Below are positions 48,566-58,041 of a DNA stretch of 64,000 bases, piece by piece. Source of the DNA: an uncultured Eubacteriales bacterium (GTDB lineage: Bacteria; Bacillota; Clostridia; Peptostreptococcales; Anaerovoracaceae); contig CADBJW010000014.1 of NCBI GenBank assembly GCA_902795135.1, forward strand, positions 23,749 to 87,748, written 5' to 3'. Under the pieces are notes generated by a model. The model did no database searches. It was not told the DNA's origin and saw nothing but the letters and a program-made list of their open reading frames with translations. The translations under genes and the position numbers were made by a program. Each line of letters begins with the position of its first letter. Position 1 is the stretch's first letter.

Positions 48566-50527
48566 ATGATTGTAATATCAGCAAAGGATTTGACAAAAGC
48601 ATATGGCACGGATGTTATTTTGGACAAAGTGTCATTTCATATAAACAAGGGCGACCGGGTCGGCATTATCGGCATTAATGGAGCTGGTAAAACGACCCTT
48701 CTTAAAATGCTGACCGGCGAGCTGCCTTATGAAGAAGGCGATGCTTACATTTCAGGGGATCTCCAGATCGGCTACCTGAAACAGGATGCAGGGTTCCATT
48801 CGGAGAAGACCGTCATAGAGGAAGTCAACGCGGTCTTTGAACACTTCCCGGAAATGGAAGAGAAGATGGCGGAGCTTTTGCAAAAGACCGAGGAACTGAC
48901 CCAAAAGGGGACGGCAGAAGCCATGCTCGAAGGGCAGAAACTCATTGATGAGTACGACGCCATTCACGAACGATATAATTACATGGGTGGTTATTCGTAT
49001 CAGAGCGAGATCAAGGGCGTTTTGAGCAGCATGGCTTTTGGGGAAGAAATGTACGACAAGAAGATCCGGACACTGAGCGGCGGGGAGAAGACCCGACTCG
49101 CATTGGCCGTGCTCCTGCTTAGGAAACCGGACATTCTGTTTTTGGACGAGCCGACGAACCACTTGGATATCGGAACGCTGAAATGGTTGGAGCAGTATCT
49201 CAAAAGCTATCGCGGCACGATCGTCATCGTCTCCCACGATCGATATTTTCTGGATGAAACGGTGACCAGAATCTTTGAAGTCGAACAGAAAAAACTGCAT
49301 ATTTATGAAGGAAACTACAGCTTTTATGCGGCAGAGCGAAGAAAACGCCGTGAAGCGGAACTGAGAAAATATGAGAAGCAGCACAAAGAAATCGAGCGGC
49401 AGGAGGAAATGATTCGCAGATTCAAACAGCGAGGCACCGAAAAGCTCGCAAAACGTGCCGCATCCAGAGAAAAACGTCTGGCGGCCATGGCACCTGTTGA
49501 CCGACCGGATGGCGAACACGGCAAGATGAAACTGACCTTCCACCAGAATTTTCAGAGCGGAAAGGATGTCCTCTTCGCGGAGGGCTTAAGCAAAAGTTTC
49601 GGCTATGGACGCAGCCGCGTCGAGCTGTTTACGGGCGTTGATCTGGACATCAAACGGGGAGAGCGTGTATGTATTGTCGGTGATAACGGAACGGGCAAGA
49701 CAACATTGCTCCGCCTGCTGATGGGGGATCTGACCGCTGGGGCCGGGTACATCCGAATCGGCCACAATGTTCAGTTCGGGTATTACGACCAGGGGCAGCT
49801 CCTTTTGAATCCGGAAAACGATGTGATCGGAGAACTGCAGGACGCCTATCATCTGTACTCCGAGGGAGAACTGCGGAATATATTGGGAAGATTCCTGTTC
49901 CGGGGTGAGGATGTGTTCCTTAAGGTAGGAGATCTCAGCGGCGGCGAGAAAGCCAGACTAGCGCTTTTGAAGCTTATGCTGTCGGGTGCGAATACGCTGG
50001 TTTTGGACGAACCGACCAACCACCTGGATATCGAATCCAAGGAAGTCTTTGAAGAGGCTCTGCTGGAGTTTCCGGGGACCTGTATTATCGTCTCTCATGA
50101 CCGGTATTTCCTGAACCGGATTCCGACACGAATCATGGAGCTGACCGGAGAGGGGCTTGTCAATTATCTGGGCAAGTACGACTACTATGTTGAGAAAAAG
50201 CAGCAGATGATACAGTCTGGCAAGCAGTATCTGGAGGAAATGGCGCGCAAGAATAAGGAGGCAGCCGGCGTTCCTCTGTCCTCTGCGGAAAAGCGCAGAA
50301 TCCAGAAGGAGGAAGAAGCCAGACAGCGGAGAATCGAAAGAAAGAAAGAAGCTCTGGAAGCGAGCATTTCCAAGCTCGAAGAGGAGATCGCCCAGATTGA
50401 AGAACAGCTGCAGGATCCGGCTATCATGACGGACCATGTGAAACTTGCAGAATTGAGTAATCAGCTGTCTGAGCGGCGCTTAGAACTGGACAAAAACTAC
50501 GAAGAATGGCTTGAACAGATAGAATAG
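48566..50527 (+). CDS. ABC-F family ATP-binding protein (YdiF/Uup-like)
   Basis: 653 residues with two ABC domains and no membrane part. First domain: Walker A GINGAGKTTLLKML (about 33-46), signature LSGGEKTRLALAVLL, Walker B DILFLDEPTNHLDI. Second: GDNGTGKTTLLRLL, LSGGEKARLALLKLML, VLDEPTNHLD. A charged linker joins them and a coiled-coil C-terminal domain of about 90 residues ends the protein. ABC-F proteins act on the ribosome E site; this form resembles the housekeeping YdiF group more than known resistance factors, but resistance cannot be excluded. Confidence 0.92.
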   Translation: MIVISAKDLTKAYGTDVILDKVSFHINKGDRVGIIGINGAGKTTLLKMLTGELPYEEGDAYISGDLQIGYLKQDAGFHSEKTVIEEVNAVFEHFPEMEEKMAELLQKTEELTQKGTAEAMLEGQKLIDEYDAIHERYNYMGGYSYQSEIKGVLSSMAFGEEMYDKKIRTLSGGEKTRLALAVLLLRKPDILFLDEPTNHLDIGTLKWLEQYLKSYRGTIVIVSHDRYFLDETVTRIFEVEQKKLHIYEGNYSFYAAERRKRREAELRKYEKQHKEIERQEEMIRRFKQRGTEKLAKRAASREKRLAAMAPVDRPDGEHGKMKLTFHQNFQSGKDVLFAEGLSKSFGYGRSRVELFTGVDLDIKRGERVCIVGDNGTGKTTLLRLLMGDLTAGAGYIRIGHNVQFGYYDQGQLLLNPENDVIGELQDAYHLYSEGELRNILGRFLFRGEDVFLKVGDLSGGEKARLALLKLMLSGANTLVLDEPTNHLDIESKEVFEEALLEFPGTCIIVSHDRYFLNRIPTRIMELTGEGLVNYLGKYDYYVEKKQQMIQSGKQYLEEMARKNKEAAGVPLSSAEKRRIQKEEEARQRRIERKKEALEASISKLEEEIAQIEEQLQDPAIMTDHVKLAELSNQLSERRLELDKNYEEWLEQIE

Positions 50528-50539
50528 GTTTTGTATAAT
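50511..50539 (+). promoter_or_regulatory. SigA promoter of acpP-rex
   Basis: TTGAAC (50511-50516), 17 nt, TATAAT (50534-50539). The -35 is in the last codons of the ABC-F gene. GCAGGAGG lies before ATG 50564. Confidence 0.8.
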
Positions 50540-50563
50540 GATTGCGATTGCAGGAGGTATAAA

Positions 50564-50791
50564 ATGGTATTAGAAACAGTGAAAAAATTGATTGTTGAAC
50601 AACTTGAGGTTTCCGAAGATGATATAAATTTAGACACAGATCTGATTACAGATCTTGAAGCGGATTCTCTTGATGCGGTAGAGGTCATTATGGCAATCGA
50701 AGACGAATTTGACATCAACATCCCAGACGAATCTGCAGAAAAAATGAGAACGGTAAATGATATTGTAAAGTATATTGAAACGAGGGTCTGA
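50564..50791 (+). CDS. acpP: Acyl carrier protein
   Basis: 75 residues, acidic. The phosphopantetheine serine is in DLEADSLDAVEVIMAIEDEF (DSL at about 35-37). It carries acyl chains in fatty acid synthesis, but no fab genes are adjacent, so it could be a specialised carrier. ATG 50564 is set by AGGAGG; an upstream in-frame ATG at 50531 overlaps the promoter. It is followed by rex with a 4-nt gap. Confidence 0.92.
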   Translation: MVLETVKKLIVEQLEVSEDDINLDTDLITDLEADSLDAVEVIMAIEDEFDINIPDESAEKMRTVNDIVKYIETRV

Positions 50792-50795
50792 ACCA

Positions 50796-51449
50796 ATGAA
50801 AAAACAGGCGAAAATCTCAAATGCAGTAATCAAGCGGTTACCAAGATACAGAAGATATTTGAATGAACTCCGCAAGAAAGGAGTAGACAAAATATCTTCC
50901 AATGAATTCAGCAGCCTGATCGGGTATACAGCATCACAGATCCGGCAGGATTTGAACAACTTTGGCGGATTTGGACAGCAGGGGTATGGCTATAGTGTCG
51001 AGGGATTGTACAAAGAGATCAGTGCGATTTTGGGGTTGGATAAGAACTACAAAATGGTCGTTGTCGGTGCAGGAAATCTGGGGCAAGCCATTGCAAATTA
51101 CACATACTATTACAAGACAGGATTTATTGTGAAGGGGATCTTTGAGGTCGACCCGAAACTGATTGGAATGAAAATCAACGATGTGGAAATCATGGATTAC
51201 GAGAACATTGTTGAGTTTGTGGAAGATAACGAAATCGATATCGGAATCATATGTACGACGAAGAATGTAGCTCAGGAAGTAGCGGACAAACTCTGCTTCG
51301 CCGGAGTCAAAGGCCTTTGGAATTTCGCGCCGGTTGATATCGAGACACCGTCTCATGTAGCCATTGAGAACGTGCATATCAGCGACAGCTTGCATTCTCT
51401 GGCCTATCACATGAGCAAGAATGCAGAAGATAAACAGACGAAAAAGTAA
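50796..51449 (+). CDS. rex: Redox-sensing transcriptional repressor Rex
   Basis: 217 residues. An N-terminal winged helix (KISNAVIKRLPRYRRYLNEL, then SSNEFSSLIGYTASQIRQDL) is followed by a Rossmann NADH-binding domain (VVVGAGNLGQAIANYTYY) and a C-terminal swapped helix. Rex senses the NADH/NAD+ ratio and represses fermentation and respiration genes. ATG 50796 follows the acpP stop; a TTG at 50775 inside acpP is the only alternative. Confidence 0.95.
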   Translation: MKKQAKISNAVIKRLPRYRRYLNELRKKGVDKISSNEFSSLIGYTASQIRQDLNNFGGFGQQGYGYSVEGLYKEISAILGLDKNYKMVVVGAGNLGQAIANYTYYYKTGFIVKGIFEVDPKLIGMKINDVEIMDYENIVEFVEDNEIDIGIICTTKNVAQEVADKLCFAGVKGLWNFAPVDIETPSHVAIENVHISDSLHSLAYHMSKNAEDKQTKK

Positions 51450-51474
51450 GCAGGAAAAGTAAATACAAAAAGTA

Positions 51475-51516
51475 AATAACCGTTTCTGAGAAGAAACGGT
51501 TATTGATTATCGTATT
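51475..51516. terminator. Terminator between rex and the ferredoxin gene
   Basis: 13-bp stem AATAACCGTTTCT / AGAAACGGTTATT (51475-51487 and 51492-51504) between converging genes; the T run is weak on the plus side (TGATTATCGTATTTT). Confidence 0.75.
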
Positions 51517-51540
51517 TTAATTCTGTTTATTGAAGGAAGA

Positions 51541-51711
51541 TTAACCTTCTTTTGGTGCATCTACAGGACAAGCTCCTGCGCATGCTCCACAATCGATGCA
51601 CTTGTCAGCGTCGATTGAATACTTTTCATCACCAGCAGTGATAGCTTCTACAGGGCATTCTTCAATGCAAGCTCCACAAGCGATGCAGGAATCGTCGATT
51701 ACATAAGCCAT
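51541..51711 (-). CDS. 2[4Fe-4S] ferredoxin
   Basis: 56 residues. Two classic clusters are formed by CIACGACIEECP and CIDCGACAGACP (C-x2-C-x2-C-x3-C-P twice). It is a clostridial-type low-potential electron carrier and a plausible electron acceptor for the FAD-less molybdenum hydroxylases, though that is inference. AAGGAGG lies 7 nt before ATG 51711. It is monocistronic, convergent with rex. Confidence 0.95.
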   Translation of the reverse strand: MAYVIDDSCIACGACIEECPVEAITAGDEKYSIDADKCIDCGACAGACPVDAPKEG

Positions 51712-51781
51712 TGTGATACCTCCTTATAAAAATTCATAAAACGTCAAGAGAATTATAACAAATAACAGAGGGTAATTCAAT

Positions 51782-52597
51782 ATGAAAGTTTATTGTCTCG
51801 TAGGGAAGAGCGGAACCGGCAAGAGTTTTCAGGCAATCAATCTGTGCCGGCAAATGAATATCGAAAGCATTATCGATGATGGACTTTTTATCTGTCACAA
51901 TAAGGTCATGGCGGGAATCTCTGCCAAACGGCAGAAGACGCAGTTTGCAGCTGTCAAGACGGCGTTGTTCGATCAGGACTGGCATGCAGAGGAAGTCATC
52001 CGCACCATCAAAAAAGAAAACCCGGCATCCATATTGGTGCTGGGAACGTCCGATAAAATGGTCGAAAAAATTCGCGTCAGACTGCAGCTGGAACCGCCGA
52101 TCGAAACCATATATATTGAGGACATTACAACGGAAGAGGAACGGGAAATCGCCTACAAACAAAGGCACGATATGGGGAAACATGTCATTCCTGCACCGAC
52201 CTTTCAGCTGCGAAAACAGTTTTCCGGATATTTCATGTCGCCCATGAAGATGCTCAAGGAATTCGGACCGAAAAAGGTCGTTTATGAGAAATCGGTGGTT
52301 CGTCCCTCCTTTAGTTATCTGGGGAAATATCATATTTCCGAAAAGGTCATGAGCGATATTGTGGAATGCATCAAGAACGAACTGGGGACGGTATATGATG
52401 TGGATAAGGTGCTGGTTTCACAGAACCGGGACGGTGCTGAGGAGGCCATCGATATTTATGTGATCGCAGACTTGAATTATGGAGAAGGGGTCATTGGAAA
52501 CGCCCGTGTATTCCAGCAAAATATTGCGGATAAGATCGAACTTATGACCGCATTCAATGTCAACAAAGTGGATTTGGAAATCAAAGATGTAGTGTAA
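51782..52597 (+). CDS. P-loop ATPase with an Asp23/Gls24-like C-terminal domain
   Basis: 271 residues. The Walker A motif GKSGTGKSFQAINL is at 8-21, right at the N-terminus, followed by IIDDGLFI and ILVLGTSDK, so the first 170 residues look like a small P-loop NTPase. The last 85 residues (ISEKVMSDIVECIKNELGTV onward, with IDIYVIADLNYGE and VNKVDLEIKDVV) follow the pattern of Asp23/Gls24 alkaline-stress and cell-envelope proteins. No membrane segment. It lies upstream of groES but has its own unit. The combination suggests an ATP-dependent envelope stress role; function unknown. Confidence 0.75.
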   Translation: MKVYCLVGKSGTGKSFQAINLCRQMNIESIIDDGLFICHNKVMAGISAKRQKTQFAAVKTALFDQDWHAEEVIRTIKKENPASILVLGTSDKMVEKIRVRLQLEPPIETIYIEDITTEEEREIAYKQRHDMGKHVIPAPTFQLRKQFSGYFMSPMKMLKEFGPKKVVYEKSVVRPSFSYLGKYHISEKVMSDIVECIKNELGTVYDVDKVLVSQNRDGAEEAIDIYVIADLNYGEGVIGNARVFQQNIADKIELMTAFNVNKVDLEIKDVV

Positions 52598-52629
52598 GTA
52601 AAACGCCACAACAAATCGGAGAAAAACTG

Positions 52630-52658
52630 TTGACAAAAGGCAGGAATAGAGGTAAATT
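52630..52658 (+). promoter_or_regulatory. SigA promoter of groES-groEL
   Basis: TTGACA (52630-52635), 17 nt, TAAATT (52653-52658), immediately upstream of the CIRCE element. Confidence 0.85.
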
Positions 52659-52662
52659 ATAG

Positions 52663-52689
52663 TTGGCACTCGATGAGGGCGAGTGCTAA
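52663..52689 (+). promoter_or_regulatory. CIRCE operator (HrcA binding site)
   Basis: TTGGCACTC-N9-GAGTGCTAA at 52663-52689, one mismatch from the consensus TTAGCACTC-N9-GAGTGCTAA. It overlaps the expected start point, so HrcA should repress groESL until heat shock. Confidence 0.97.
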
Positions 52690-52765
52690 CAAAGAGATTG
52701 CAGGATTAGAGGATAAGCATATTTCGGGGTATCAGCCCGTTAAAAAAATTAAAGGAGATGACACA

Positions 52766-54699
<1,934 letters not shown>

Positions 54700-54749
54700 G
54701 CTCATACGCGGCATGAACCATTGATCGTATAACAAAACAAAATAAAAAT

Positions 54750-54796
54750 CCCGGTGGATTGGCTCGGAGGACTCCAGTCAGTGCACCGGGTTTTTT
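54750..54796 (+). terminator. Terminator of groESL
   Basis: CCCGGTG (54750-54756) pairs with CACCGGG (54784-54790), with a 27-nt structured loop, followed by TTTTTT. Confidence 0.85.
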
Positions 54797-54806
54797 CATG
54801 CGGCGT

Positions 54807-55730
54807 TTATGAGGATAGGGAACCCTCTTCTGCTTTTGGAACATCGCTGATCTGGACGAGAAGCAATGCAATGAACATGATCACGCAGCCGGTAATCTCC
54901 CGGCCGCTCATGACTTCGTGCAGGAACAGGGCCCCGCTGAGCACGGCAAAGACAGACTCAAAGCTCATGATGATGGTTGCGATCACAGGTGGCGCATCCT
55001 TTTGGCCGAGGACTTCCAGCGTGTAAGCGGCGCCGATTTCCAGGATTCCGGTATACAAAATCGGAATGCGGCAGTCGAGAATCGAATCGAAGGTGACCGT
55101 TTCAAAAATCAACGCGCAGATGCCGGACAGAAACGCTGCGATGGCAAACTGAATGAGCAGCATTTTTAACGGATTGACGTGATTTGCGTAACGGTCGATC
55201 AATATGATTTGCGCTGCAGAGAAAACGGAACTGCAAAGGACCAGACCGTCTCCAAGTTCAATGTGTAGGAACTCTCCGGCAGAGCCGGTCATACAGAGCA
55301 GATAGAGTCCGACGAGAGCGACGAAAATGCAAAGCCACGTCAGCCGGCGGATTTTTCTTCGCAAAAAGAGCATCATAATGGGGACCACCGCCACATACAT
55401 GGCGGAAATAAAGCCAGCCTTTCCGGCCGTGGTGTAGACAAGGCCGATCTGCTGCAGAGAACTGAGACCGAAATTGGTAAACCCGGTCAGGATACCGGCC
55501 GTAAGCAGCGTCTTATTGCGGAAGGGCATGGTCTCGATGCCTTTGCGAAGGGAATATTTGTCGTACAGATAAATAAAAGGCAGCAGCACGATGGAGCCGA
55601 TGGCAAAACGCAGCAAAGTAAAGGTCATAGGACCGATGTATTCCATACCGGTTTTTTGGAAAACAAATGACACTCCCCAAATGAGAGCGGCCAGAAATAA
55701 TAATGCTTCACCTTTTAACTGCTTTTTCAT
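54807..55730 (-). CDS. DMT/EamA family transporter
   Basis: 307 residues with ten predicted transmembrane helices in two EamA repeats (first repeat opens LLFLAALIWGVSFVFQKTGM, second opens DGLVLCSSVFSAAQIILIDR). Members export amino acids or other small metabolites; the substrate cannot be told from sequence. The start at 55730 (MKKQLKGEA) is chosen over 55763 for its GAAGGTG site and the usual N-terminus. It converges on groEL. Confidence 0.9.
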   Translation of the reverse strand: MKKQLKGEALLFLAALIWGVSFVFQKTGMEYIGPMTFTLLRFAIGSIVLLPFIYLYDKYSLRKGIETMPFRNKTLLTAGILTGFTNFGLSSLQQIGLVYTTAGKAGFISAMYVAVVPIMMLFLRRKIRRLTWLCIFVALVGLYLLCMTGSAGEFLHIELGDGLVLCSSVFSAAQIILIDRYANHVNPLKMLLIQFAIAAFLSGICALIFETVTFDSILDCRIPILYTGILEIGAAYTLEVLGQKDAPPVIATIIMSFESVFAVLSGALFLHEVMSGREITGCVIMFIALLLVQISDVPKAEEGSLSS

Positions 55731-55845
55731 AACACACCTTCGGTCATAGTTTCGCACACCCACGTGGCTCTGTCAATGTGTCGAAAAGAACCGTCCCCAT
55801 GGACACAAAAAATTGTGGTATGATGGTATCTGGAGGTTTGAAACG

Positions 55846-56367
55846 ATGAAGGGATACACACATATTTATACGGGAAACGGGAAAGGCAAGACAACGGCTG
55901 CCGTCGGACTCGCGGTACGCGCCGTTGGAGCCGGCATGAAAGTATATATCGGCGAATTCATCAAGGAAATGGAATACGGTGAAGTAAAGGTTTTTCGCCA
56001 GCGGTTTCCGGAAATCACGGTGGAACTGTTCGGCACGGAGGACGGGTGCATCATCGATCGAAAGGCCTCGGAGGACGATATTCAGGCTGCGAAAGCGGGT
56101 CTGTCACGGGCGAAAGAAGCCATGCGGAGCGGTCAATATGATCTGGTGATCCTGGACGAGCTGACGATCCCCATTTCATTAGGGCTTTTGAGCGAAGAGG
56201 ACGTCATCAAGGTCATCGAACAAAAGCCGGAAAGCACAGAGTTGGTCATCACCGGCCGGTACGCCCCAAAAGCACTGATCGATGCGGCAGATCTGGTCAG
56301 CGAAGTAGGCGAAGTGAAACACTATTATCAGCAGGGCGTCTTATCCCGCGAGGGAATCGATCGTTAA
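55846..56367 (+). CDS. cobO: Cob(I)yrinic acid a,c-diamide adenosyltransferase (CobO/BtuR family)
   Basis: 173 residues. The P-loop is GNGKGKTTAAVGLAVRA near the N-terminus, with VILDELTIPISLGLL and ELVITGRYAPKALIDAADLV later, the CobO signatures. It transfers the adenosyl group of ATP to cob(I)alamin or its precursors, giving adenosyl-B12. ATG 55846 follows GGAGG (55832-55836). A B12-reactivation-type protein at 62660 also points to B12-dependent metabolism. Confidence 0.92.
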   Translation: MKGYTHIYTGNGKGKTTAAVGLAVRAVGAGMKVYIGEFIKEMEYGEVKVFRQRFPEITVELFGTEDGCIIDRKASEDDIQAAKAGLSRAKEAMRSGQYDLVILDELTIPISLGLLSEEDVIKVIEQKPESTELVITGRYAPKALIDAADLVSEVGEVKHYYQQGVLSREGIDR

Positions 56368-56394
56368 TTCTAAGCAGAGAGAATCGTTCAAATT

Positions 56395-57606
56395 ATGCAG
56401 ACAGAAGGAATCAAACAGAAGTATTTAAGAAAAGCAGGCCTGATTGCGCTGGTCACCGTTCTCGGTATGACACCGCCCCTTTCTACAGATATGTACATGC
56501 CGTCTCTTCCGAAGATGGCGGAATATTTTCATGCGGCGCCGGTGCTGGTCAATATGACCATGGTAGCCTTTTTTATATCCATGTCAGTGGGCATGTTGGT
56601 GTTTGGACCCTTAAGTGACCGAAGCGGCAGGAAAAAAATCCTGATTCTGTCACTGCTGCTTTATGTTTGCGCCAGCTTTTGCTGCGCCATCACCATGAGC
56701 ATCTACTTCCTGATTCTGATGCGTATCGTTCAGGGACTGGGCGCGGGCGGCATGGTGTCTCTTTCCATTGCGATCATCAAAGACTGTTTTGACGGGCAGG
56801 CGAGAGCTACAGCCCTTGCCGCGGTGCAAAGCATGTCTGTCATCGCGCCAATCGCGGCGCCTGTAATCGGCGCCCTCATTATACAGGTTTCGACCTGGCG
56901 GACCGTGTTTTTTGTTTTGGCGGCCATTGCAGCCGTCAGTCTCATTGCCACTTTCTTTTTCGAAGAATCGATCCATGAGGACGAAGTGAATAATGGCAGT
57001 ATATTAGATTCCGTAAAGCGTCTGACGGTAGTCGGACGGAACATCAACTTTTCGGCATTTCTCGTATCCGTATCCTTTTTCTCGGCACCTTTTATGGCGT
57101 ATCTGGCGGTGGCGTCATATGTCTATGAAGACTACTTCGGCCTGCAGCCGACGACCTTCAGCATCTTTTTTGCCATCAACGCCTTAAGTTCCATTCTGGG
57201 GCCAATCGTATACATGAAGATCAACAGCAGACTCTCTGCGAAGAAAACCATGTGGGGTCTGATCATCATCGGGTTTGCAGCGGCTTGTGCAATGATCTTA
57301 GTCGGAAGCATGTCACCGGTTGTATTTCTCGCTACGATGATCCCATTCAGTGTGGTAAACAGCTACATTCGGCCCTACTCGACCAACATTCTTCTCGATC
57401 AGATCGAGGGAGACACCGGTTCCGCGTCGGCCCTTCTTAATTTCATGCATACGCTGCTGGGCAGCATCGGCATGTTCATCGGCTCTCTGCCATGGAGTTC
57501 CTACATTCACGGAATCAGCATCACCATGATCATGTTTCTCGCTTTGGCGGCCCTTTCGTGGATCTACGTCATCCGATCCCCAAAGATCCATATGCGAAAT
57601 CTGTAA
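56395..57606 (+). CDS. MFS drug-resistance transporter, Bcr/CflA family
   Basis: 403 residues with twelve transmembrane helices. The Bcr/CflA start is visible (LSTDMYMPSLPKMAEYF), and the cytoplasmic loop GPLSDRSGRKKILILSLLLY is the MFS signature, followed by RIVQGLGAGG. Such proteins export drugs, sulfonamides or cysteine derivatives by proton antiport. It follows cobO by 27 nt and may share its transcript. Substrate unknown. Confidence 0.92.
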   Translation: MQTEGIKQKYLRKAGLIALVTVLGMTPPLSTDMYMPSLPKMAEYFHAAPVLVNMTMVAFFISMSVGMLVFGPLSDRSGRKKILILSLLLYVCASFCCAITMSIYFLILMRIVQGLGAGGMVSLSIAIIKDCFDGQARATALAAVQSMSVIAPIAAPVIGALIIQVSTWRTVFFVLAAIAAVSLIATFFFEESIHEDEVNNGSILDSVKRLTVVGRNINFSAFLVSVSFFSAPFMAYLAVASYVYEDYFGLQPTTFSIFFAINALSSILGPIVYMKINSRLSAKKTMWGLIIIGFAAACAMILVGSMSPVVFLATMIPFSVVNSYIRPYSTNILLDQIEGDTGSASALLNFMHTLLGSIGMFIGSLPWSSYIHGISITMIMFLALAALSWIYVIRSPKIHMRNL

Positions 57607-57659
57607 CCATCCGGCGAGTGAAATAAAGAATTCGCGGGCGGAAGACATTCACTTAGCCA

Positions 57660-57688
57660 TTGACAAATACCCTACGGGGGTATACTAT
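57660..57688 (+). promoter_or_regulatory. Promoter and CsoR operator of csoR-copA
   Basis: TTGACA (57660-57665) with -10 TACTAT (57683-57688, 17-nt spacer) or TATACT (57681-57686, 15 nt). Between them lies ATACCC-TACGG-GGGTAT (57667-57683), a typical CsoR pseudo-palindrome, so CsoR bound there would block polymerase and autoregulate the operon. Confidence 0.85.
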
Positions 57689-57711
57689 TTAAGGGAAACA
57701 GGAGGATCAAT

Positions 57712-58041
57712 ATGGCAGATCATGAAATACAAAACCCATGTGCGCACTGCGCGCATCATGAAGGAAGAACGAAGGAACGTTCCGATAAAGAATTCCGAAG
57801 CCTTATGAACCGCCTCAAAAGGATCGAAGGACAGATCCGGGGCATTGAAGGAATGCTTGAGAAAGACGCGTACTGTCCGGACATTCTGATACAGGTGTCG
57901 TCGGTCACAAGTGCGCTGAACAGTTTCAACAAAGAACTTCTGGCGAGTCACGTCAGAACGTGTGTGGCAAACGATATTCGGGAAGGCAATGACGAGACCA
58001 TCGATGAACTGGTGGAAGTACTAAAGAAACTGATGAAATAA
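57712..58041 (+). CDS. csoR: Copper-sensing repressor CsoR
   Basis: 109 residues, all-helical DUF156 family. The Cu(I) ligands are the Cys in KDAYCPDILIQ and the His-Cys in LASHVRTCV; RLKRIEGQIRGIEGMLEKD is the family signature. The N-terminal tail is His/Cys-rich (CAHCAHHEGR), an unusual addition that may also bind metal. Cu(I) binding releases the operator at 57667-57683. Its stop overlaps the copA start by one base (TAATG). Confidence 0.93.
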   Translation: MADHEIQNPCAHCAHHEGRTKERSDKEFRSLMNRLKRIEGQIRGIEGMLEKDAYCPDILIQVSSVTSALNSFNKELLASHVRTCVANDIREGNDETIDELVEVLKKLMK

